Origin: Malus domestica
Lineage: Eukaryota; Streptophyta; Magnoliopsida; Rosales; Rosaceae
DNA: 64,000 nucleotides
Reading direction: 5' to 3'
Assembly: GCF_042453785.1 (NCBI RefSeq)
Contig: NC_091670.1
Span: 34,235,501 to 34,299,500 of the forward strand
Every line of letters begins with the position of its first letter. Within the stretch, counting starts at the first letter, position 1. Below are positions 11,640 to 23,994 of the stretch, in pieces. Below the pieces are notes generated by a model. That model was given only the letters and a program-made list of their open reading frames with translations, did no database searches and was not told the origin of the DNA. The position numbers and the translations under genes are program-made.

Positions 11640-12284
11640 GTATTCCACTGTCCTCGCATTAAATGGTTTGAGCAGACATACCTGACCAGCCAATTATTCT
11701 TCCACTCTCTTAAGTAACACACGGAATTGAAGTGATGTTTGCTCAAGTCCAATTGCAATGTTTCCTGGTCCAACCTGTGTCAAGCACCTTGCTCGGTCCT
11801 GAGGTGTCGAAGGAACGCTACCCCGAACGATTGGTCTGACAACCTTTATGTCCCTTCTTAAGTTTCCTCCTTTGTGGATGACCAAAACGCAGCTTGGCAT
11901 TGATGTCTAAGAGGCTTGTCCCTTGGGCTTTGTGTAGTAAAGTAGTTTTCTTACTCGATGCTCGACTTCTTTGTTGATGGTCAACCCCGACCAGACCTGT
12001 CGTCTAGAGCAGTCGAGCCTCTTTCTTTTGGTTCTATTGGGCTGGCGTATAAACCCGCATGATTTTGTATTCCTTTACTTCTTTGGGCCTTCTTCAGGCT
12101 TGTATCATTTTAGGGGATCTGAAAAGACTTTCTGGTATCATAATTATTTAAAAATCTGCTGTTGGTGTGAAAGCTAGACTTGTGATCAGGAAGAGGCTAA
12201 AATGTCTTTGTGAGTCTTCGTATCCCTTGAAGAAGTGGATAAACGTAACTTGCCACCAGTTGTCCTCCTTTATTTAAGAAAATA
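11640..12284. other. Non-coding spacer, probably transposon debris
   Basis: Mixed-composition DNA with higher GC than its surroundings at 11690-12000 but no long open frame and no recognised protein. It may be part of an LTR or other decayed element; nothing specific can be supported. Confidence 0.35.
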
Positions 12285-12672
12285 AAAAAATGAGTGTATA
12301 AAGAACCACTCAAAGACCAATCTAACCCAACGGAACACAAAAGAAGAAAAGAAGTATAAAGATTTGAAGCCCACAAGATCACAAAGAGCGAGCGGCAGTT
12401 TCGAGCCCTAAAGCGGGATCTCATTAGGGTTTCGTCATAAAACAAGGATGGGGTACATAGAGAGGAGATAAACCTGTAACTGTGAGAGTTTGTAGCTTCC
12501 ACAGATCACAAAGCGCGAGCGGCTTCGAACTTTGGACTTGGATCAGCGATGGTGGTCGGCGGAGTTCACCTGAAATCAAGCTCGCAACAGGGTTCCTCTT
12601 TTCATTTTCCTATGTACCATATGTTTCTCTTTGATTTCTGCATGTTCGATGCTACCATAGATTTAAGAAGTT
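12285..12672 (+). pseudogene. Truncated copy of the RPS4 promoter, 5' UTR and first intron start
   Basis: This region matches 15305-15860, the promoter to intron 1 of the intact RPS4 gene, in the same orientation. Shared blocks include AAGATTTGAAGCCCA, CTCATTAGGGTTTCGTCA, CACAGATCACA and GCGGAGTTCACCTGAAATCAAGCT. The start codon is lost: where the gene has ACAACATGGTTCG this copy has GCAACAGGGTTCC. Homology stops in intron 1 near 12672, so no ribosomal protein exon follows. About 110 bp later a copy of the GALS 3' end begins. The telo-box-like AGGGTTT is kept, so the copy might still have promoter activity (inference). Confidence 0.8.
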
Positions 12673-12784
12673 CTACATAAACCTCAAAATTAAATAAATA
12701 AAGAAAATTAAATACTAAAAAGAATGTAACACAATCTAATATATGTATTTTTCCTCAGAGCATGCGACATGTCTGAAAACAATT

Positions 12785-13970
12785 ATATATATGCCTTTTA
12801 CTAAAAAATATTATACAAGGAAGATCAAGAACTGTAAACCCTCCAAAGAATTTTCTTTTCCATAACTGTAAATAAACATTAACATATGAAAAAATAACAA
12901 GAAAATTAAAATAAATAAAAAAAGAGATGCAAAAAAGTTGGAAAATGGTGTGCCTCTTACTGTCTGGTCTTTTGTAATCTGTCTCCAATCATCCTGAGCT
13001 CAAACTCCTTCACAGAGCCAGCAAGACTTATCATGGTTGTGTCCATAACATAAGGTATGTCGTCAACATAAGCCTCGGTCGCGTTGATAAGCAGTATGCA
13101 GGGCTCGTGCCGGGTGTTAATGGTTCTGCGGTGATGGAAGTACTTGATCCTTGTCATGTGTGTCGTCTTTCCTGCTAATTTCTGCTACTTGTGTACCCCT
13201 GCGGCGTACACATTGCGCGGCTGCACCGCATATTTCCGGTCCCTATGTATTCCTCTCTTCACATCCCTGTACACAAGTTTCTCAAACCCCCATTTCCTGC
13301 AGCATCACAATATGTTCAGATCAGCATGTGAACACAGGTTATACTTCTATTGCAAGAAACTGATACTTCAATTGCAAGAAACTGATAAAATTACAATTGT
13401 AGAGATTAGGTGAATTCTTGTTATCTTTGTGTTGGTTCGGCTAAATTGACCAAGTTTTATGCTGGATTCTAGATCTCTCTCAGACAAATTAAGAAATTTA
13501 CACAAATCTGTCTTAATCTCTTAAGTTTTTAATTAATTTGATTTCTTAATGGTCAACATCAGTCTTAATATTAATTAAATAATCAACAACATATTCATAC
13601 TACATATGATTTCTTTGTCTTTCAACTGATTCATTTCTTCACACCAAATCTTTAATTTCCAAATTAATATCTTGAGCTTAACTAATCAATTAATATATAA
13701 TTAACTTCCATGAATTCGATACGAAACTATTATGGCTAGACCATTCTGCGTCTTACCTAAACCTCTGACCTTTACTGTAAACATATTGTTGTTAAAAAAT
13801 TTAAATTAATAATTTTCCATTGCCAGAATTAACATATAAGTTTGATAATTGGGATCATGTTACAGTTACATGCATCTATAGAAGAAACAACATCAATAAT
13901 TGAAAATACATGCTTCACAACACAGAAGCAAGATTATCAGAAATATGTGCCAAAATGTTATTAAAACAAG
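12785..13970 (-). pseudogene. Truncated copy of the GALS 3' half (intron part and last exon)
   Basis: Copy of 1545-2805. The exon-2 equivalent is 12957-13296, 340 nt against 346 nt in the intact gene, with the splice acceptor CTGCAG kept. It reads KWGFEKLVYRDVKRGIHRDR in frame, then meets a TAG where the intact gene has TCG (GVHMSQ becomes GVHK-stop-Q). A 6-nt deletion follows just after the KTTH block; the rest stays open to the same terminal KTRQ and stop. There is no exon 1, so it cannot make GALS. The nonsense codon together with a preserved frame suggests relatively recent inactivation. Confidence 0.85.
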
Positions 13971-13971
13971 G

Positions 13972-14330
13972 GTTTTTTTTTTTTTTTAACAAATGGTCAT
14001 TAAAATTGACCCATACCATCAAAATGGTTCTTGAAATTAAAAATTGATTAATGTAGTCCCTGAAAATAGGTGTTGCAAATCATGTGGTCCTCCCGTCACA
14101 ATTTTGTAAAAAATTTTGTTATGTATTGATGTGACATATAAATGGGTTCCATAAGTCGTTTTATCACAAATGGTCCATGAAATTGAAAATCGATCAATGT
14201 AGTCCTAGAAATAGGTGTCTCAAATCAATGTGGTATTTCTATCACAATTCTGTCAAAGACTGTTATGTGCATCAAGTTTAATAATTTAATAATTAATTAA
14301 AAAAGTTGTCGACCCAGTCCTGCAATCACC
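13972..14330. repeat. Two-copy internal tandem repeat, transposon-like
   Basis: A unit of roughly 130-150 bp with cores AATGGTC..GAAATT, GATCAATGTAGTCC and AATAGGTGT occurs near 13990-14105 and again near 14165-14255. It is non-coding and replaces the sequence expected next to the GALS copy. The family is unknown; such imperfect tandem units are common in plant foldback and MULE-type elements. Confidence 0.5.
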
Positions 14331-15304
14331 TCTGATTCCAAGCCACACTTCTTTACCTCCATCTATGGTAGATTTTGCCGTCTTTTCTTTGAATTTTTTT
14401 TTTCTCAAGACACCCATCTTTACACCCTTCACCGAATTGAACCAGGATCAAGACCACCCTTGGTGATGCCTTGGATTGGCGACGACTTCTGTTACATCGA
14501 TCACCACTAATATTTGGGCTTCGACATCCTCATAACTTTAATCTTGTAGAGCATGTTCGGTGCTACCCCATTGATCTTAGTGACATGGAGAAAGACGAGC
14601 TCTGCCTTGAGATAATTCCATTGTAGAAAAATATGTTTTGACAACTTTTTTAATTACTTATTAAATTATTAAACTCACATCGGCGCATAACAAATACATG
14701 GAAGGTAAGGGCAATATTTACATATATATATATATATATTTTTTTTTTTAATCTTTTTATGCTTTATAAGTTTGTTCCATGCCAATAAAATGATTGTCTA
14801 ATTTCAATAATATATTTCAAATACATGGAATGAAGACAACAGTAGGGTATTTATAGAAAATGGGGTATTTTTTGGGTACTTTTTATGAATTTTTTACCGT
14901 TGGAATAATCCTGACCATTCAATTTCAAAATTATTTATGTTGGATGCCCCAGATTGCGCCATGTGGCAGCTATAGAAAAATTTGCAATTTTTTTTTACTG
15001 TTGGAAAACCGAACGATCCAAATCAACTGACCGTTGGGAACCCAATAACTTCGCTTGGAGGAACAAGGAGCTAGTTGGCTTTGGGCTATGCACGTGCGCG
15101 AGCCCCACTCGGTCCATTTCTGTATGCAGCGGGCGCAAGCCCATATGATTCTTGCAAGGGCGGTTGAACTGGCACAAGCCCTTGGCCCAATTGCCCTTCC
15201 CTTTTTTACTCTGTTGGACTTGCTTTGTTCAACCCAAGGGCAGTTGAACCCAATTACAAGGGCAATTGAGGGACTGTTGGAGATGCTCTTAATATCCAAA
15301 GACA
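14331..15304. other. Transposon-derived spacer upstream of RPS4
   Basis: No gene seen. An AT run lies near 14723-14738. The segment from about 14900 to 15291 ends in CTGTTGGAGATGCTCTTA, a terminus seen on many plant non-autonomous DNA transposons. Inside are repeated CAAGGGCA/CAATTGCCC blocks that pair with each other. The matching left end was not found, so its limits are uncertain. Confidence 0.4.
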
Positions 15305-15540
15305 AAAATAAGTGTACAAAGAACTCAAAAACGAATATAACCCCAACTAAACGAGAAATCTTTTAGTGACCTGCCAATACGGCTCGTTGCACCAAATATC
15401 ATAATACAAGTGATTGGATACTTGAAGAAAAAAAATTCAACCGTTTGTGTTACGATACTTGATCTACCGGTTCGTATTTTTTCAACACATTGCAAAATTT
15501 CTCTAACCGAACCCAAAAGAAGAAAATAAGTAGAAAGATT

Positions 15541-15602
15541 TGAAGCCCAAAAGTCGGCCCAGTGTCGAGCCCTGACGCGGGAGCTCATTAGGGTTTCGTC
15601 AA
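15541..15602 (+). promoter_or_regulatory. RPS4 promoter: site-II-like and telo-box motifs
   Basis: About 210-150 bp upstream of the RPS4 ATG lie AAGCCCA and GGCCCA (site II type, TGGGCC/T on the other strand), followed by TTAGGGTTT (telo-box, AAACCCTAA on the minus strand). This pair is characteristic of plant ribosomal-protein and translation-factor promoters (established knowledge). The same motifs survive in the broken copy at 12.4 kb. Confidence 0.65.
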
Positions 15603-15750
15603 AAACCAGGAGGGGGTATATAGAGCTGCGACTGAGAGTTTGTAACTTCCACAGATCACAGAGAGCGAGCGGCTTCGGACTTCGGACTTGGGAGCAGTGA
15701 AGGAGAGGCGGCGGTGGTCGGCGGAGTTCACCTGAAATCAAGCTTACAAC

Positions 15751-18004
<2,254 letters not shown>

Positions 18005-19891
18005 ATTGTCGCGTTGAAAACAAGCTTTAAAATTATTTGACGATTTTCACCTATGTTTTTGTAGTGGATACCTAATTACTTTGGATGTTATGCTGCAAAT
18101 TTTGTCTTGTTTATTTCTTTCACCCTTTCACATCTGGATACAAATAACTTTAGTTGTTGCACCGGCTTTATGCTTATGTTATTTTGAAGTAATTTTGCTT
18201 GGTCACTTGGTTGTTTCTAGTTTCTTAGCCACCCTAGTTAAGAATGTTACATCGGTTTATGTTTACTGTTTATTCATCTGAAGTTGTGCTCCGCTGGCCG
18301 GCCCCTGTTATTCAACACCGGCTGCGGCTGGCGGCATTGGGTATCGACAAAAGGGACACCAGTGATTGCAATCTGCGGCTGGTGGCATTTGTCGATACCA
18401 GTGATTGCGATCTTTGTGAGAAATGGTGCAAGCAGGGAAAGCAATGTTGGTGATCAGTGGTGGGGGTTGATCAACATCTTATGTTATACGACGTTTTCTG
18501 GTAGGGCGTTGTTGGAGATGCTTGGTCTTCTGAGTCGTCTTCTTCTTCAACGGCTAAAGGGCTGTTCGGGTGATCGAAAAGGGGCTCAATACAAACAGCA
18601 CCTTGTTTGAATTGGACTTGGAAATCCCAGCAGCAACATCTAATAATGAGACCTATAATTGATGAGTACCTGTGTCCTTGCAGCTTGATACGGATTCAGC
18701 GCACCTATATTCTCACGAATATAGTCGAGGCAGCTGAACCTAGTGTAAGAGATCCTGAACAATGTAGTGATTTAAGCAATCTTGTCTTCATGTTCTAAAA
18801 CCCCAGGTCGAGACGCATTCCTCAGCCGTGATCGCTTGAGTACAGAAGTCAGCAGTGGCAAGTGGTCCATTACCATAATGGTGGAAAGGAGTTGAGCTTT
18901 TGCATGACGGTGTGAGTTCATATCCCATCGGTGACTAATCTGACATCTAATTTAACAAAATTTATTGGTTGACAAAAAAATAAAAGTGTCAGAGTGCATT
19001 CGACACCACCATCACATATATTCTACTTGCCTGACCGAGCTCGGTCGTGGGTTGGCACGCCACGCCCGCATTCACCAGAAGGACGTACTTAGCTCTTTAG
19101 TTGCACAACAAGCATGTCATGTAAACTTGGTAATTTTTAGTGTCAACAGAATCACTTGGGAATATTTTGTAATTTGCATCAGGAAACAAAATCACCATGG
19201 GTTCATTACAACATCATGTTTGAAACGTTTCAAAAAAAAAAAAAATCATGTTTGAAATAGATGTATGCAAATGTACAAGAGTACCTGGTTTAGTGACATG
19301 CAGTCGTGACTTTATTATAGGAAATTATGAGTTCAGTTGTCATGGATGATAATTTATAGAAGAAATTAAATCGATGGATGCAGTTTAGTAACGATGCATT
19401 TAGATGTGTATTTGTCTTGTATTTTAGAGTAAAAAAAAAAAAAAGATTTGGAATTCATTTGACCATAAACTTGCCTCACGTGTAGTACCAGATTTCCAAC
19501 TTGACATCCAATATCCGGCTTGAATTGGAATCCATTCCAAATTCCCAACAACCACAATCAAAAGATGGCGAACAGGTTAAATTTAAATTCTGTAATTTCA
19601 GGGATACTATTTGTATTTGGGAAGCAGATTCTTCAATAAAAATAAGAGGCAAAAGAAAAGGTTTTGATTAGAAGCTGCAGGGAATCCTATGTTTTTTTGT
19701 TGGTGGGAGTTTTGGGAATGTCAACTAAAACTTTAGGTCCACCGAATGCCACTTTACCTGCAAATGTTACGGTCATGAATTAACTCTCATCATATCATAC
19801 ACCTCATCCATATGCAATGTTTTGCACAAACATAACAGAAACAAGGAAAAGTAGAAAAGTATGTTACTCACCACATGGAGAAGATGCTTAG

Positions 19892-19942
<51 letters not shown>

Positions 19943-20503
19943 CCATTCAACTATTCGTATGGAATTAATTAGTTTTTTTTTCTTTCTCAAATGGTCGGGG
20001 GCTCATAATTTGAGTTCCTGAATTTATAAATTGTTTAACGATCTGAGTCGTCCAAACCTTACCTATTGTGGATCGCACCACTACACCATTTCTTCACCCG
20101 GGTGAACACCAGACCCGAATACCCACCCTAAAAACTAAGAAACTATTGTGCTTCGAGCTACGTTCTTTAATATTTTTCAGTCCTTAGTGTGAATACTTTG
20201 AATGTGAATCCTCCCCTACATTGTTTAGATTAAGAGGAATGCTAGTAATATTCTCATATTGTAATGTAGTACAATGATCTTATTCGTTTATTTACTTAGT
20301 CATTATTTAAAGATCATATGTGCAATAAAATTAATTAAATTCAAAGTCGTTTAGTCCTTTTACAGATATTTACTTAATAAATGAATCATGTTATCACTTA
20401 AACATTGAAATTTTATCAGTGTTATTGAATGATCAAATAATTTTTAATTTGTTGATTATTTTTTGAACAATCGATATTATCTACACTAAAGGGAGGGGGT
20501 GAG
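18005..20503. other. RPS4 3' flank and intergenic DNA
   Basis: No second gene is supported. The segment 18280-18620 has moderate GC and open frames in two phases but no recognisable protein. A 46-bp AT dinucleotide microsatellite occupies 19895-19940. The remainder is AT-rich without clear structure. Confidence 0.5.
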
Positions 20504-20898
20504 TGTAAGAGTCCACATCGCCCGGGGGAGAGGAAGTGATGTGCATTATATGTACATGCCCACCTCCCTATAGTAAGACGAGTTTTGGATAGAAGCCCAA
20601 GAACAAATCCATGAGGGCGTGGCCCAAAGCGGACAATATCTTACTATGCGGACTGAGATGTGACAATTTGGTATCAAAGTCACTCCCCGGTCGGAAGTGT
20701 GTCGACGAGGATGTTGGGCCCCTAAGGGAGGTGGATTGTAAGATCACACATCACCCGGGGGAGAGGAGGTGATGTGCCTTATATGTACATGCACACCTCC
20801 CTATAGTAAGATGCGTTTTGGGTGGAAGCCCAAGAACAAATCCATGAGGATGTGGCCCAAAACGGACAATATCTTACTATGCGGACTGGGTTGTGGCA
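20504..20898 (+). mobile_element. Complete TRIM retrotransposon, 395 bp
   Basis: Two 162-bp LTRs, 20504-20665 and 20737-20898, each start TGTAAGA and end in CA. Directly after LTR1 is TTTGGTATCAAAG, a close match to the plant primer-binding site complementary to initiator tRNA-Met. The internal region is only 71 bp and ends in a purine-rich tract (AAGGGAGGTGGA) just before LTR2. The flanks GTGAG (20499-20503) and GTGAA (20899-20903) are a near-match target duplication. No coding capacity, so it is a terminal-repeat retrotransposon in miniature that needs proteins from other elements. The LTRs have diverged at roughly twenty sites, so the insertion is not recent. Confidence 0.9.
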
Positions 20899-20903
20899 GT
20901 GAA

Positions 20904-21935
20904 AATCGAACCTAAGACCTCTCACTTACCAGTGAAAGGGAATATCACTAGACCGTAATACTAAGCGACTAATTTGTTGATTATTTAGATAGTTGATATG
21001 TGAAGAGTGACCTAAAAATTAGACAATACTGATCAACAAAGAATATTACACGATGAAAATGAGAGCCACTAAGACAAAGCCGGTAGATCCGGATAAGAAG
21101 ATTGGTAGCACTCCCTTTAAATTAGATTATGAATATCAAGTCAAAACCTTAATTTCGTGAAAACAAACATAAACCCAGACTTTATATTAATTTATGATAC
21201 AAATATCCCAAAAAGGTCAGAATCTAGAAGCAAAGGGAAAAAACAAAAAAAAACGAAAAATATAGAATTAAGGACTTGTGTTTCTCCTTGTGCATAAAGG
21301 CAGCTTTTATATCTCTGAGCGAAGAACTGACACTACTCATCCACTTCAAGTGGAAAGAGGATTAGATAGACGGATAAATCATGGTCCATGGCTTTGGAAG
21401 GGCTGGCCCGAACAGTCCTACCTGTACTGATTATTCTTCACAATCTTGTTAAAAGCAAAACAAATAATAGAGGTGGTGATGTTGGTGGTGGTGGTCATCC
21501 ACAACCACTGAAAGCTATTTCATCCCATACCCATACACTTGCCATTACCCTTGCCCACCAGCACATGCTGCTTGTCTTCCACAATAGGTCCCTATTTCAT
21601 CTCCCAAGCCCTCTTAGGCTCCCACTAAAAGTACTTCTCTGGATATGAATTTAAGGACCAGACAACTTTTGATAAGATGTCGATAACATTGATAGATAAG
21701 ATTGTCTTCCATAAGTTGCAAATTACATTATTGATGCAAAATCCGTCCTTTAGAAAAGAACAGACATCATGCACAGAGAATTTCTACCTTGCTTAAAGAC
21801 AAACAACAACTATATTACAAACTACAAACCAAACATCTAGAGTTAGAGAATAAGCTTATTATGCTATAATTTGGATATTCCTAGCTATTCTATGCCATCT
21901 AAGCAAACATGTGTGTTCCATCAGAACTGTTGTGA
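20904..21935. other. Spacer and 3' flank of the DNA glycosylase gene
   Basis: No gene seen. An open frame at 21388-21648 on the plus strand has an odd, low-information composition and no family resemblance; it probably lies in DNA downstream of the convergent glycosylase gene. Confidence 0.5.
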
Positions 21936-23880
21936 TCAAATCATGGGTGATGATGGTGAAGGGATGCAGTGGAGGTGCCTTGGGCAGGTGATCAAGTGGT
22001 CGTTAGTGAGGCCAGCTGCTTGCATGAAGGAGTGAATCACAGTGGGACCGACGTGCCTAAAACCCCTTCTAACCATGTCTTTGCTGATGGCCTCTGACTT
22101 GGAGTTCTTCACAGGTATCTTGTGGCATGACTTGTATTGGGTAGATATTGGTTTGTGATTCACAAATCCCCACAAGTACTTGTCAAATGATCCCACTTCC
22201 CTCTTTATCTGTAAAGTTAGTTTAAACTAAGACATCATATTCACATCAAAATCACTTTATTACGTTTTTTTTTTACTTTATGTCAAGACCAGTAAAGGAA
22301 ATGATTTCCACACTCTTATTTTCACTGTTTGCACTCCCTTTATCAAATGGTTAGAAAGAAAGAGAGTCGAGCACAAAGGGTGAAAAAGTGCAGAAATCAC
22401 TTCTTGACTAGTAAATGTGAAAGATGTATCAAATGTTTGATGGGGATTATGATCCAGTTGTATCTCATAGTACCTCAAGAATTCTCTTAGCGTTGTCAAC
22501 AGCTCCTCGAACAAGGCTTATATCTATGCCAGAATCAGAACACAATATTATCTTCTTTTCACTAAATTTAGCCACAACATCTGCATCAAACCCTGAAAAA
22601 GCCTCCCTGCATAAGGAAACACTTAGATTAGTTAAGATTACGAAGTAGCTGTTGTTTAAGACTTCAAAAATACATTCCAGTGCGCCCAAAAGGTGCAGGT
22701 TTTATCATAAAATGTCTCAAAGCTATTATTAGTGGAACCATTATAACATACATATAGAGAACCTAAGAAGAGTAACGAAATTTTGGAATCACACACACCT
22801 CAATGTTTCCCTTCTCCTCAGGACTGAAGTCCAATCTGATCCCACTTGAGCACCAGTTAACAGTAGCAATTCAAGCAACATACTGTAAATGTGAGCAAGC
22901 AAAGTTAGCTATTTAGCTCCAAGGGAAATGTGTCCAAATAGATAAGCTTACAAGTTTTAATAAAATAAAATAAAATAATTGGGGATTCAATCATATTTTT
23001 AATTAAAATATTAGAACCGGTTCTATTTGTACATATTTTCCGTAGCTTCAAACATGTATGTGTGTCTGCGAGAGACAGTTGGGATGAGAGAGAGAGAGAC
23101 TTACTTGTCATCATGGACGGGAACTCCCCATTCTTCATCATGGTAAGCAACATATATTGGGTCTGCAAGCAAACACATTTTTTCAACTTTTTTATTAACT
23201 TGATAACTTCAACAATTTGTCTATAGAAATTTAAAGTTAGTACTTCTGCTAAATTTTATACCTGAATTAGGGGTGATGAAACTGCATCGCCTTTTCTCTT
23301 GACTGAAATCATTCGGTTGTGAAGAATCAAGAGGAACAACTTTCCCTTCATACTTGGCAGACTTTATTCTTCCGTAATGTGCAATTCGCATCTTTCGCTG
23401 TTCTTGCATTGTTGCTACTTGCTCCCTCCTTGCAGTTGCTATGCTTCCTGGTGCCTCTACTATCAAAGACGATATATTCTTCAACACACTTTCAGCAGAA
23501 GGTGCAACGCCACTAGATTTCTTCGATTTTTTCAAAAAATTTGTGGATTTGGTTGCACAACGAGGCGTCATTACAACCTTCTCAGCACTAGAATTCAGCT
23601 GATTGGGATCCTTACCTCGCTTAAACGCAGGCTGTCGAGGTGAAGGCAACTTGGGAGAGATAGGAGGAGAAAGTGAGGCCTTAGTTTTAGTAGTTGGAAC
23701 TGGTGAAGGAAGAGGAGTTGGAACATTAGTTTCTTGGGAGCTTTTCTTAGGAGACTTTTTTTGTTCCAAGCTTGGAAATTGGTTGCCGGTTGGCTGGAGA
23801 ACTGGACGCTGGTTGATCAGTTTCGCGGACATTGCAGAGACACTAACACTTCGTTGCAATTTCGGTTTCGAGGAACACAT
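21936..23880 (-). CDS. DNA-3-methyladenine glycosylase I (Tag/HhH-GPD family)
   Basis: Base-excision-repair enzyme that removes alkylated adenine from DNA. Five exons, complement(join(21936..22208,22474..22606,22799..22882,23105..23162,23262..23880)), give 388 aa with all GT-AG introns and matching phases. Residues 1-195 are low-complexity, Ser/Pro/Lys-rich and probably disordered, a plant-specific extension compared with the 187-aa bacterial enzyme. The Tag domain, about 197-378, opens RCSFITPNSDPIYVAYHDEEWG. Ligands matching the E. coli zinc 'snap' are Cys199, His214, His369 and Cys373 (H-x3-C in NDHLITCPRH). The helix-hairpin-helix region is in exons 3-4. At the position of the E. coli substrate-binding Glu (LEGQQAG) this protein has Thr (LTGAQVG), as I recall for plant paralogues, so substrate range may differ. 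Location (nucleus or organelle) is unknown. Confidence 0.9.
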
Positions 23881-23982
23881 TTTTTATGATCTTAGGAAGA
23901 TTAAAGTTGAAGGAGAGGGTTTGATGATGATGAAGGTGAAGAGGTTAAGTAGGGTTTAGGGGATGAAATGGAGTGGGGAGGA

Positions 23983-23989
23983 TTTTATA
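23983..23989 (-). promoter_or_regulatory. Likely TATA box of the DNA glycosylase gene
   Basis: The minus strand reads CTATAAAATCC about 105 bp upstream of the ATG at 23880, a suitable distance for a plant core promoter with a short leader. Confidence 0.5.
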
Positions 23990-23994
23990 GAAAA

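Noticed and set aside
21388-21648. An 86-codon plus-strand frame downstream of the DNA glycosylase
   Set aside because: No recognisable domain, convergent with a real gene, and no promoter features.
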